Below, one piece after another: positions 8,035-16,360 of a stretch of 64,000 bases of DNA. Numbering within the stretch: position 1 is the stretch's first letter; each line of letters opens with the position of its first letter. This DNA is from Nakamurella alba (GTDB taxonomy: Bacteria > Actinomycetota > Actinomycetes > Mycobacteriales > Nakamurellaceae): NCBI RefSeq assembly GCF_009707545.1, contig NZ_WLYK01000017.1, positions 1-64,000 on the forward strand. Reading direction: 5' to 3'. The notes under the pieces were generated by a model, which was not told the origin of the DNA, searched no databases, and saw only the letters and a program-made list of their open reading frames with translations. A program made the position numbers and the translations under genes.

Positions 8035-8460
8035 TCAGGCCGAGCCGACCCACTCGTCGGACCCGTCGGCGAACACCTGACGCTTCCAGATCGGGATCCG
8101 CTTCTTGACCTCGTCCACCAGTTCGGCGCAGGCGGCGAACGCCTCGCGCCGGTGGGCGGCGGACACCGCGGCGGCCAGTGCGACGTCACCGATCCCGAGC
8201 AGCCCGAACCGGTGACTGACCGCGACGGCGAGAACACCGTCCCGGGCGGCGATCTCGGCGGCGACCTCGGCGACCACCCGGGCCGCGGTGGGGTGCACCT
8301 GGTACTCCAACTCCTGCACCGACCGGCCGCCGTCGTGGTCACGCACCACCCCGGAGAAGCTCACCGTCGCGCCGGCGGCGGCCACGTCCACCGCCGCGAC
8401 ATGCGCTGCCACGTCCAGGTTCTCGTCGGACACCGCGGCGATGATCACCCGGCCGGTCAT
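8035..8460 (-). CDS. moaE: Molybdopterin synthase catalytic subunit MoaE
   Basis: A 141-residue MoaE. Characteristic stretches are GATVSFSGVVRDHDGG, the central VSHRFGLLGIGDVALAAAVS and the active-site segment DEVKKRIPIWKRQ, with Lys119 and Lys126 (my count) as the expected catalytic lysines. It converts cyclic pyranopterin monophosphate into molybdopterin using sulfur carried on MoaD; no moaD is in this window. Its ATG overlaps the mog stop codon (ATGA), and it ends the operon malic enzyme-moaC-mog-moaE. Length is typical for actinobacterial MoaE2. Confidence 0.93.
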   Translation of the reverse strand: MTGRVIIAAVSDENLDVAAHVAAVDVAAAGATVSFSGVVRDHDGGRSVQELEYQVHPTAARVVAEVAAEIAARDGVLAVAVSHRFGLLGIGDVALAAAVSAAHRREAFAACAELVDEVKKRIPIWKRQVFADGSDEWVGSA

Positions 8461-8948
8461 CCGGTGCCCGATCCGGGGTGGTCGCCGCCGGCCAGCTGGT
8501 CCAGGGCGTGGTCCAGCACCCGGTCCAGCACCGCCATGCCGTCCTTCACCCCGCCGGTCGACCCCGGCAGGTTGACCACCAGGGTGCGCCCGGCGACACC
8601 GGCGACCCCGCGGGACAGGATCGCCGTCGGCACCTTGTCCGCGCCCTCCCGGCGCAGCGCGTCGGCCAGGCCGGGGATCTGGTAGTCCAGCAGGGCGGCG
8701 GTCGCCTCCGGGGTGCCGTCGGTGGGGGTGAGGCCGGTCCCGCCGGAGGTGATCACCAGGTCGGCGGTCAGTGCGCCGCGCAGCGCGATCGGCAGGTCCG
8801 GCCCGTCGGCGACGACCACCGCGTCCTCGCAGTGGAACCCCTTGCCGCGCAACCATTCCACCAGCAGCGGTCCGGTCCGGTCCGGGTAGACACCGGCCGC
8901 CGCGCGGGTCGAGGCGACGATCACCACGGCGGTGCGCGGACCGCTCAT
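8457..8948 (-). CDS. mog: Molybdopterin adenylyltransferase MogA/MoaB family
   Basis: A 163-residue MoaB/Mog-fold protein. It has the family signatures TSGGTGLTPTDGTPEAT, in the MPT-binding loop, and VAGRTLVVNLPGSTGGVKD. It should adenylylate molybdopterin to MPT-AMP, the step before metal insertion by MoeA (not in this window). It overlaps moaC upstream (start 8948 against moaC stop 8945, ATGA) and moaE downstream by 4 nt, so the three are translationally coupled. The same moaC-mog-moaE order occurs in mycobacteria, to my recollection. Confidence 0.92.
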   Translation of the reverse strand: MSGPRTAVVIVASTRAAAGVYPDRTGPLLVEWLRGKGFHCEDAVVVADGPDLPIALRGALTADLVITSGGTGLTPTDGTPEATAALLDYQIPGLADALRREGADKVPTAILSRGVAGVAGRTLVVNLPGSTGGVKDGMAVLDRVLDHALDQLAGGDHPGSGTG

Positions 8949-9425
8949 CGGTCCGCCGGCCGCTGCCAGGACCCGGTCTTGCCGCCGTCCTTCGACTCGA
9001 CGCGGACGGCATCCAGCACCGCGGCCGGGTCCACGGCCTTGACCATGTCGTGCAGCGTCAGCCCGGCGACGGCCACGCTGGTCAGCGCCTCCATCTCGAC
9101 GCCGGTGCGATCCGCCGTCCGCACCGTCGCGGTGATCCGCACCTCGTCCCCGCCGAGCGAGAGATCAACGGTGACACCGGAGATCGCGATCGGGTGGCAC
9201 AGCGGCACCAGGTCCGGGGTGCGCTTGGCGGCCATGATCCCGGCGATCCGGGCGGTGGCCAGCGCGTCGCCCTTGGGCAGACCGTCCCGGCGGAGCAGGT
9301 CGACCACCTCGGCGGTGGTCCGCAGCACGCCGGTGGCCACCGCCGTGCGAGCGGTGACCTCCTTGCCGGTCACGTCGACCATCCGGGCGGACCCGGCGGC
9401 GTCGACGTGGGTCAGCCCGGCTGCG

Positions 9426-9433
<8 letters not shown>
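8945..9433 (-). CDS. moaC: Cyclic pyranopterin monophosphate synthase MoaC
   Basis: A 162-residue MoaC. The N-terminal ARMVDVTGKEVTAR, KRTPDLVPLCHPI (active-site LCHP) and VEMEALTSVAVAGLTLHDMVKAVD (VEMEALTSVAVAGLTLHDM, then VKAVD) are diagnostic. It completes formation of the cyclic pyranopterin ring from the product of MoaA; moaA is not in the window. The ATG at 9433 lies inside the 3' end of the malic-enzyme gene (8-nt overlap), so cofactor synthesis is coupled to that gene's translation. Confidence 0.94.
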
Positions 9434-10862
<1,429 letters not shown>

Positions 10863-11038
10863 GGGGAGGACTTCCTTCATCGGGTGGCGCGGGGCGCTTC
10901 TTCGGTGGCACGGGGCGTGACGCCGGCACGCTGACGGATGCCGTCCGCATTTCCGGCACCAGAAGGCTAGTCCGTCGCGGCGTGGTGTGCCGCTGCCCGA
11001 CGTCCGTCACAGCGGTGACCCCGCGCACGCCGGTCACC

Positions 11039-11689
11039 TCAGGCAGGCGGCTCGTCGACGTCCAGTCCGGTGGCCAGGTCGCCGCACTCCACCAGCACGA
11101 CGTCGCCGCGGGCCAGGTGGTCACGGGCGCCGCGATCCCCGGTGGCCGACGCGGCGATCGCCGCCAGGTGGTCGCGGCCGAGCAGCACCGGGTGTCCGGG
11201 CACCCCACCGTACGAGGCCCTGGCCAGCACCGACGGTCCGTGTACGACAGCGGCGGCGGCCACCCGGTCGACGACCCGGATGTCGACGTCGGGCAGGTCG
11301 ACCAGCATCACCAGGACGGCAAGAAGGTCGGGCCGGGCGGCGAGTGCCTGCAGCCCGAGCCGCAGACTGCCGCCCATGCCGGTCTCCGGTTCCGGGTTCC
11401 GCACCACGGCGGTGCCCGGTGGCAGCACATCCTCGACCTCCTGCGCCGCTGCGCCGGTGACGACCAGCACAGGGTCCAGGGACCGCAGGGTGCTCAGCGC
11501 TCGCAGGACCCAGGGTCCGTCGCCGGTGTCGGCGAGCGCCTTCGGGCCGCCGAACCGGCGACCGGCGCCGGCAGCCAGCAGCAGCCCGGCGACCCCCGGA
11601 TCAGCGATTGATGACCGTGCTGGGGTGGTGGTAGGGCAGAGAGGCCGGATCGAGCGGGAACTCGGTCTCGCCGAACGGCGACAGCGCAC
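11039..11689 (-). CDS. MocA/MobA-like nucleotidyltransferase
   Basis: The conserved part begins at GVAGLLLAAGAGRRFGGPKAL, the nucleotide-binding Gly-rich loop and Lys of MobA/MocA/GlmU-type NTP transferases, with LVMLVDLPDV supplying the metal-binding Asp and RASYGGVPGHPVLLGRDHL the substrate loop. It likely attaches CMP or GMP to molybdopterin, consistent with moa genes nearby. The start is uncertain: the only canonical start codon in frame is GTG at 11689, which overlaps the 60-residue gene by 89 nt and adds 27 poorly conserved residues. Homology would put the start near 11610, where only ATC-type codons are available. Confidence 0.82.
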   Translation of the reverse strand: MRCRRSARPSSRSIRPLCPTTTPARSSIADPGVAGLLLAAGAGRRFGGPKALADTGDGPWVLRALSTLRSLDPVLVVTGAAAQEVEDVLPPGTAVVRNPEPETGMGGSLRLGLQALAARPDLLAVLVMLVDLPDVDIRVVDRVAAAAVVHGPSVLARASYGGVPGHPVLLGRDHLAAIAASATGDRGARDHLARGDVVLVECGDLATGLDVDEPPA

Positions 11690-11783
11690 CCTGGCGGTCG
11701 GCGTTGAACTCGCTCACGGCGTGCTCACCGTCCGGCACCCGGGGCCATTCCGGATCGACACCCTTGCCGCGCTTGTCCGCCAC
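11601..11783 (-). CDS. Conserved 60-residue actinobacterial protein
   Basis: GTG at 11783 is preceded by GAGGAGG at good spacing, giving a 60-residue acidic, proline-rich protein (KRGKGVDPEWPRVPDGEHAV, then FNADRQGALSPFGETEFPLD). No membrane segment or catalytic motif is evident. Its position between the Helicase_C_3 gene and the moa cluster recalls the small gene Rv0863 in M. tuberculosis; homology is inferred from position and not verified. Its 3' end overlaps the only canonical 5' extension of the MocA-like gene, which suggests translational coupling. Confidence 0.65.
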   Translation of the reverse strand: MADKRGKGVDPEWPRVPDGEHAVSEFNADRQGALSPFGETEFPLDPASLPYHHPSTVINR

Positions 11784-11931
11784 CGGACCTCCTCGTTCGC
11801 CGCCGGTCCGCCACCGGCACGCGCCGCCCGGTCGACCGCGCGGCGCTCCCATCATCCCCGACCGCCGGGCGTCGCTCAACACGCTGTCCACACCCGCGCG
11901 GGACCCGTCCGGGACCACCGCCCGGACTGCG

Positions 11932-11937
11932 TACCGT
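11932..11937 (+). promoter_or_regulatory. -10-like element for a probable leaderless Helicase_C_3 transcript
   Basis: TACCGT ends 8 nt before the ATG at 11946 and there is no ribosome site between them. No -35 was identified. Confidence 0.3.
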
Positions 11938-11945
11938 GACCGCTG

Positions 11946-14195
11946 ATGACCTCGTGCCTGGACTGGATGCGCGGGCGGTCCGACGCCGCCCTGATCGCGC
12001 TGCTGCGCGCCCGTCCCGACCTCGCCGTCCCGGCGCCGGGCGACCTGGCCGTCCTCGCCCGGCGGTTGGACACCCCGCCGTCGGTCTGGCGGGTGTTGGA
12101 AGGGCTGAACCGGTTCGAGGTCCAGTTGCTGCAGGCGCTGGTGCTGCTCCGCGGCGCGGCCCCCTCCGCCGGGGTGGTCACCCGCCTGCTCGGCCCGGAC
12201 ACCGATCCGGATGCGGTCCGGGCCGGCCTCGACCGGCTGGAGACCGTCGGCCTGGTGCGCGGACCGGACCTGGAACTGGCGCCGCCGGTCCCGACGGCGC
12301 TCGGGGAGTTCCCCGCCGGGCTCGGCCCGCCGGGGAGCCTCGACCCGGTGGCGGCGCGGCGCGCACTGGCCGGCCTCGACGAGGATGCGGCGGCCCTGCT
12401 GCGCCGGCTGGACGGCGGTCAGCCCCGCGGCACGCTGACGCCGGGCAGCCCGGTCGCCCGGCTCGCCGACGACCTGGTGGAGAAGGGTCTGCTGGTGCGG
12501 GCGGACGCGGCGACCGTGGTGCTGCCCCGCGAGGTCGGCATGGCGCTGCGCGGTCATGCCCCGCTGGGCGAGGTGCAGCCTGTGCTGCCGGACGTCCCGG
12601 TCGGCCGGCACACCCGGAAGACCGTCGACGGCACCGCCGGCGGCCAGGGGCTGACGGCGCTGGCCGCCGCCCGCGGGGTGATCGGCGCGATGGGCCGGAA
12701 CCCGGCGCCGGCGCTGAAATCCGGCGGGCTCGGCGTCCGTGAGCTGCGCCGGATCGGCAAGGAGATCGACCTGCCGGAGTTCCGGGTCGCCCTGCTCGCC
12801 GAACTGCTCGCCGCTCTGGCGCTGATCGCCACCAGCGAGCCGCGCACCCGGTCCACCTCGATCGCCTGGGCACCCACCCCGGAGTCCGACGACTTCCTCG
12901 ACGGCGAGGAGGCCGAGTGCTGGTCGCTGCTCTCCCGCACCTGGTTCGAGTTGCGCCGCGAACCGGCCCGGGCCGGCAGCAAGGACGCCGCCGGTCGCAC
13001 GGTCAACGCCCTGGCCGCCGAGATGTCGTGGCTGCGCGGTCCCACCGACCGCCGGTTCGTGCTGCAGATGCTCGCCGACCTGCCGCCGGGCAGCGGTCTG
13101 GAGGGGGATGCACTCACCCAGCGGTTGGCCTGGTTGGCCCCGCTGCGTCCGCCGGAGCGCCGGGACCCGCTGGCCCGCGTGCTGGTGGAGGAAGCGACCT
13201 TCCTCGGCATCGTCGCCTTCGGTGCGATCACCTCGGCCGGCCGGGCACTGCTCGGTGATGATCCGGACGCGGTCACCCTGGCCTACCGGGAGTCACTGCC
13301 GGACCCGGTCGACAAGGTGCTGGTGCAGGCGGATCTCACCGTCGTCGCACCGGGTCGGCTGGAACCCGGACTGGCCGGCCGGCTGGCCGAGATCGCCGAC
13401 ATCGAATCCGCCGGCAGCGCCACCGTCTTCCGGGTCACCGCGCAGAGCCTGCGCCGCGGGTTCGACGGCGGTGCCACCGCCACCGACGTGCACAGCCTGT
13501 TCGAGCGTCACTCGGCGACCGGGGTGCCGCAGGCGCTGACCTACCTGATCGACGACACCGCCCGGCGGCACGGCATCCTCCGCGTCGGCGCCGCGACGAG
13601 CTACCTGCGCAGCGAGGACTCGACGCTGATCGACACCGCTCTCGCCCACGCGCAGGCCGCCGGCATCGAGTTGCGGCGGCTGGCGCCGACCGTCGCGCTG
13701 TCCACTACCCCGCCCGAGGACCTGCTGGCGGTGCTCGCCGCGGCGGGGCTGCTGCCCGCTGCCGAGGATGCGGACGGCACCGTCGTCGACCTGACCGCGG
13801 CGCCCGCCCGGGTGCGTTCGGCGCCGCCGGCGATCACCGGCCGCCGGGAGCCACCGGCGCCCAGCGAGGAGCAACTCGTCGCGCTGGTCCACCGGATGCG
13901 GGCCGGCGACCAGGAGTCCCGGCAGCGGGCCGGCGGGCAGTCGCCGGAGGAGTCGACGGCCCGCTCCCTGCAACTGCTCCGCGATGCCGCGGCCCAGCGG
14001 CAGCAGGTCTGGATCGGGTACGTCGACGCGGAGGGTGGGACCAGCCGGCGGCTGATCGAACCGATCGCGGTGTCCGGCGGTACCGTCGCCGCCTTCGACC
14101 AGCTGCGGCAGACCATGCGGACCTTCGCGCTGCACCGGATCACGGGGGTGGGCATCCCGGAGCCCGGGGAGACCTCGGGCGCGACCGGGGCCTGA
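11946..14195 (+). CDS. Helicase_C_3 (XPB/Ssl2-type) DNA-binding protein with C-terminal WYL-like domain
   Basis: A 749-residue protein without Walker motifs, so not itself a helicase. The N-terminus (MRGRSDAALIALLRARPDLA, then LDTPPSVWRVLEGLNRFEVQLL) and the middle region match the Helicase_C_3 family of actinobacteria (Rv0862c type). The middle has VLVQADLTVVAPGRLEP (about 458-475), then LRRGFDGG and a winged-helix-like ATGVPQALTYLIDDTARRHG. The last 80 residues (AQRQQVWIGYVDAEGGTSRRL, split as AQRQQVWIGYVDAEG and GTSRRLIEPIAV) resemble a WYL ligand-sensing module. In mycobacteria this gene neighbours the XPB helicase gene; here that helicase lies 15 kb away. A DNA-repair accessory role is likely but inferred. 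Confidence 0.82.
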   Translation: MTSCLDWMRGRSDAALIALLRARPDLAVPAPGDLAVLARRLDTPPSVWRVLEGLNRFEVQLLQALVLLRGAAPSAGVVTRLLGPDTDPDAVRAGLDRLETVGLVRGPDLELAPPVPTALGEFPAGLGPPGSLDPVAARRALAGLDEDAAALLRRLDGGQPRGTLTPGSPVARLADDLVEKGLLVRADAATVVLPREVGMALRGHAPLGEVQPVLPDVPVGRHTRKTVDGTAGGQGLTALAAARGVIGAMGRNPAPALKSGGLGVRELRRIGKEIDLPEFRVALLAELLAALALIATSEPRTRSTSIAWAPTPESDDFLDGEEAECWSLLSRTWFELRREPARAGSKDAAGRTVNALAAEMSWLRGPTDRRFVLQMLADLPPGSGLEGDALTQRLAWLAPLRPPERRDPLARVLVEEATFLGIVAFGAITSAGRALLGDDPDAVTLAYRESLPDPVDKVLVQADLTVVAPGRLEPGLAGRLAEIADIESAGSATVFRVTAQSLRRGFDGGATATDVHSLFERHSATGVPQALTYLIDDTARRHGILRVGAATSYLRSEDSTLIDTALAHAQAAGIELRRLAPTVALSTTPPEDLLAVLAAAGLLPAAEDADGTVVDLTAAPARVRSAPPAITGRREPPAPSEEQLVALVHRMRAGDQESRQRAGGQSPEESTARSLQLLRDAAAQRQQVWIGYVDAEGGTSRRLIEPIAVSGGTVAAFDQLRQTMRTFALHRITGVGIPEPGETSGATGA

Positions 14196-14519
14196 CGGCT
14201 GTTCTGTTCTGCCCGGTCCGCCCGTCAGGTCCGCCGGCCACCGGACGGGTCTGCACACCCCCATGGCTGCACCGGTGCCGTTGACGCTGCCGGTCCTGTC
14301 CGTCCTCTACGGCAGATCCGACTCCGTGACCCCAACGGGTGAAACTCGGCGCGAAGCGGACGACCTGCCGATCCGGGTCCGGCCGAACTCAACCGATCCG
14401 TGACTTCGCGCGTCTAACCTGCACATCAGGTCCTCACGTGCACCGATCGCGCTCCGCGCCGCACCCCGGGATCACCAACAGCACGGCGAGGGGCCCTGCG
14501 GGGCGGGACGGGTACCACC
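14196..14519. other. Intergenic region upstream of the L,D-transpeptidase
   Basis: A 324-bp gap. The first part holds G+C-rich partly self-complementary sequence (about 14208-14253) that could terminate the upstream gene, but no clean stem was resolved. A -10-like TAACCT lies at 14415-14420, about 100 bp before the transpeptidase ATG. Nothing else is supported. Confidence 0.4.
14415..14420 (+). promoter_or_regulatory. -10-like element upstream of the L,D-transpeptidase
   Basis: TAACCT fits the TAnnnT pattern in otherwise GC-rich intergenic DNA, about 100 nt before ATG. A -35 was not convincing, so sigma specificity is open. Confidence 0.3.
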
Positions 14520-15899
14520 ATGAAGCGATCACTCCTTTCCGGGATCACTGCGGCCTTCGCGGCCGTGGTCACCGGGTTCGCGCTCACCGCGTGCACCTCG
14601 GCCGGCGCGGCCGACCCGGCGATCACCGCGCCCGCGATCGGCACCACCTCCCCGGCCGCAGCGACCACCACCGCCCCCAGCGCCACCACCTCGGTGAGCG
14701 TGCCGAGCCTGCCGTCGGTCACCAGCGTGACCACCTCCACCGACTCCTCGACGACGTCCTCCTCGTCGAGCAGTTCGACCTCCACCTCCACGACGACCTC
14801 CACCACGACCTCGACCCCCGCGCCCATCGCGAAGCCGACCGTGGCCACCAGCCCGAAGTCCGGCGCCGACAACATCTCCCCGCGGACCGCCATCACGGTC
14901 AGCACGAAGACCGGCACCATCACCTCGGTCAAGCTGGTGAACGAGGAGGGCGGCTCGGTCATCGGCAAGTTGAGCGCCGACAAGAAGTCCTGGACCACCG
15001 CCGAGGTGCTCGGCTACGGCCGGACCTACACGCTGTCCGGTACCGCGAAGAACGCCGGCGGCAGCACCGCGCTCAAGGGCTCCTGGAAGACCGCGGCGCC
15101 GGACGGGATCGTCTCGGTCAACATCTCCCCGCGTGAGGACCGGGTCGTCGGCATCGCCGCCCCGATCCTGGTCAGCATCGGCACCGACATCACCGACCAG
15201 ACCGCCCGGGCGAACATCGAGAAGGCCATCACCGTCACCACGTCGCCGAAGACCGAGGGCTCCTTCGCCTGGATCCAGCACGACGACGGCTGGGGCCTGG
15301 ACTGGCGGCCGAAGAACTACTGGAAGGCCGGCACCAAGGTCACCGTGACCGCCGACATGTACGGCGTGGACATGGGCAACGGGCTGTGGGGCGAGGAGGA
15401 CAAGGTCGCGACCTTCTCCATCGGCCGCGCCCAGGTCACCAAGGGCGACGTGCAGACCCACCGGCTGCAGGTCTTCCGCGACGGCAAGCTGGTCCACGAC
15501 TACCCGGCGTCCTTCGGCTACGAGGGCGATCCGGGCCGGGTGACCCGCAGCGGCACCTACATCGTCATGGAGAAGCACGACCTCTACCTGATGAGCAACC
15601 CGACCTACGGCTACACCGACTTCAAGGCCTACTACGCCACCCGGATCTCCAACAACGGCGAGTTCATCCACGCCAACGACGGGACCGCCGACGTGCAGGG
15701 CTACGAGAACGTGACCCACGGCTGCATCAACCTGACCTACGACCGGGCCAAGGAGTACCAGGAGGAGGCGCTCTGGGGTGACCCGGTCGAGATCACCGGC
15801 TCCTCCATCCCCCTCACCGAGTCCGAGGGCGACATCTACGACTGGGCCATCCCGTGGGAGGACTGGATCACCCGGTCCGCCCTCTACGGCTCCAGCTGA
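14520..15899 (+). CDS. L,D-transpeptidase lipoprotein (Ig-like domains + YkuD)
   Basis: A 459-residue exported enzyme. The signal peptide ends in a lipobox, FALTAC, with Cys25 as the lipidated residue. A Ser/Thr/Pro-rich tether (about 30-100) spans the wall. Two Ig-like (BIg) modules occupy about 100-315. The YkuD catalytic domain follows, with HANDG and the nucleophile motif THGCINL (His400, Cys402). The architecture matches LdtMt1/LdtMt2 of mycobacteria, which make 3-3 peptidoglycan cross-links insensitive to most penicillins. GGGACGGG precedes ATG. A strong hairpin terminator follows the stop codon. The poly-Ser/Thr tract is encoded by repetitive TCG/ACC codons. Confidence 0.93.
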   Translation: MKRSLLSGITAAFAAVVTGFALTACTSAGAADPAITAPAIGTTSPAAATTTAPSATTSVSVPSLPSVTSVTTSTDSSTTSSSSSSSTSTSTTTSTTTSTPAPIAKPTVATSPKSGADNISPRTAITVSTKTGTITSVKLVNEEGGSVIGKLSADKKSWTTAEVLGYGRTYTLSGTAKNAGGSTALKGSWKTAAPDGIVSVNISPREDRVVGIAAPILVSIGTDITDQTARANIEKAITVTTSPKTEGSFAWIQHDDGWGLDWRPKNYWKAGTKVTVTADMYGVDMGNGLWGEEDKVATFSIGRAQVTKGDVQTHRLQVFRDGKLVHDYPASFGYEGDPGRVTRSGTYIVMEKHDLYLMSNPTYGYTDFKAYYATRISNNGEFIHANDGTADVQGYENVTHGCINLTYDRAKEYQEEALWGDPVEITGSSIPLTESEGDIYDWAIPWEDWITRSALYGSS

Positions 15900-15911
15900 T
15901 CCATCGTCCCT

Positions 15912-15946
15912 GAACGCCCCCTCCCGCTCGTCGGGTGGGGGCGTTC
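15912..15946 (+). terminator. Rho-independent-like terminator of the L,D-transpeptidase gene
   Basis: GAACGCCCCC and GGGGGCGTTC form a perfect 10-bp stem, extended by CCCG/CGGG inside around a 5-nt loop. It starts 13 nt after the stop codon. There is no T-run, as is common in actinobacteria. Confidence 0.75.
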
Positions 15947-16129
15947 GGCGTTGGTGCCCGGTGCCGGCTGGTGGACAGCGCCTGGAGGGGCGGGAGTCCC
16001 GCAGCGGGCGGGTTTCTCGACGCCCCGGAGCGGTTCCGATCGCCGGCTGATCGGCACCGGGTTCCGCGATCCGGGCGGCGGTGGGCGTGGCCCCGACCAC
16101 GGGTGCGAACGCAGGCCCACCTCGAAGGA

Positions 16130-16174
16130 ATCGGGGACCGGAACCATCGGCCGGCGATGGAAATGGTCCCCGAT
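16130..16174. repeat. 45-bp nested palindrome, copy 1
   Basis: Outer arms ATCGGGGACC/GGTCCCCGAT (10 bp) enclose inner arms CCATCG/CGATGG. It differs from copy 2 at only three positions. It could form a long hairpin or cruciform. Confidence 0.75.
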
Positions 16175-16257
16175 CGGGCCACCCACCGCACCACCCGCGG
16201 CCGGCCCCTCACCGCGCTACGGACCCGACCACCTCCCCACCGGCGTCGACCGCTCCG

Positions 16258-16302
16258 ATCGGGGACCGCAACCATCGGCAGGCGATGGAAAAGGTCCCCG
16301 AT
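16258..16302. repeat. 45-bp nested palindrome, copy 2
   Basis: Same length and arms as the copy 128 bp upstream. The three differences lie in unpaired or internal positions, so both stems are preserved. It lies 58 bp beyond the VWA stop codon. Confidence 0.75.
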
Positions 16303-16360
16303 TCCGGTGCGCACCCTCGACCACCTCGTCTCCAGACCGGAGCACCCACCACAGACGGGA

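Larger units (their letters stand above)
15900..16360. other. Convergent intergenic region with terminator and paired palindromic repeats
   Basis: A 461-bp gap between the transpeptidase (+) and the VWA protein (-). It contains a terminator (15912-15946) and two 45-bp nested palindromes (16130 and 16258). Open frames here have no family resemblance and I do not call them. Confidence 0.6.

Noticed and set aside
16021..16075. Possible third, degenerate copy of the 45-bp palindrome
   Set aside because: Shares only short pieces (GGTTCCG, TCGCCGGC) and lacks the outer stem.
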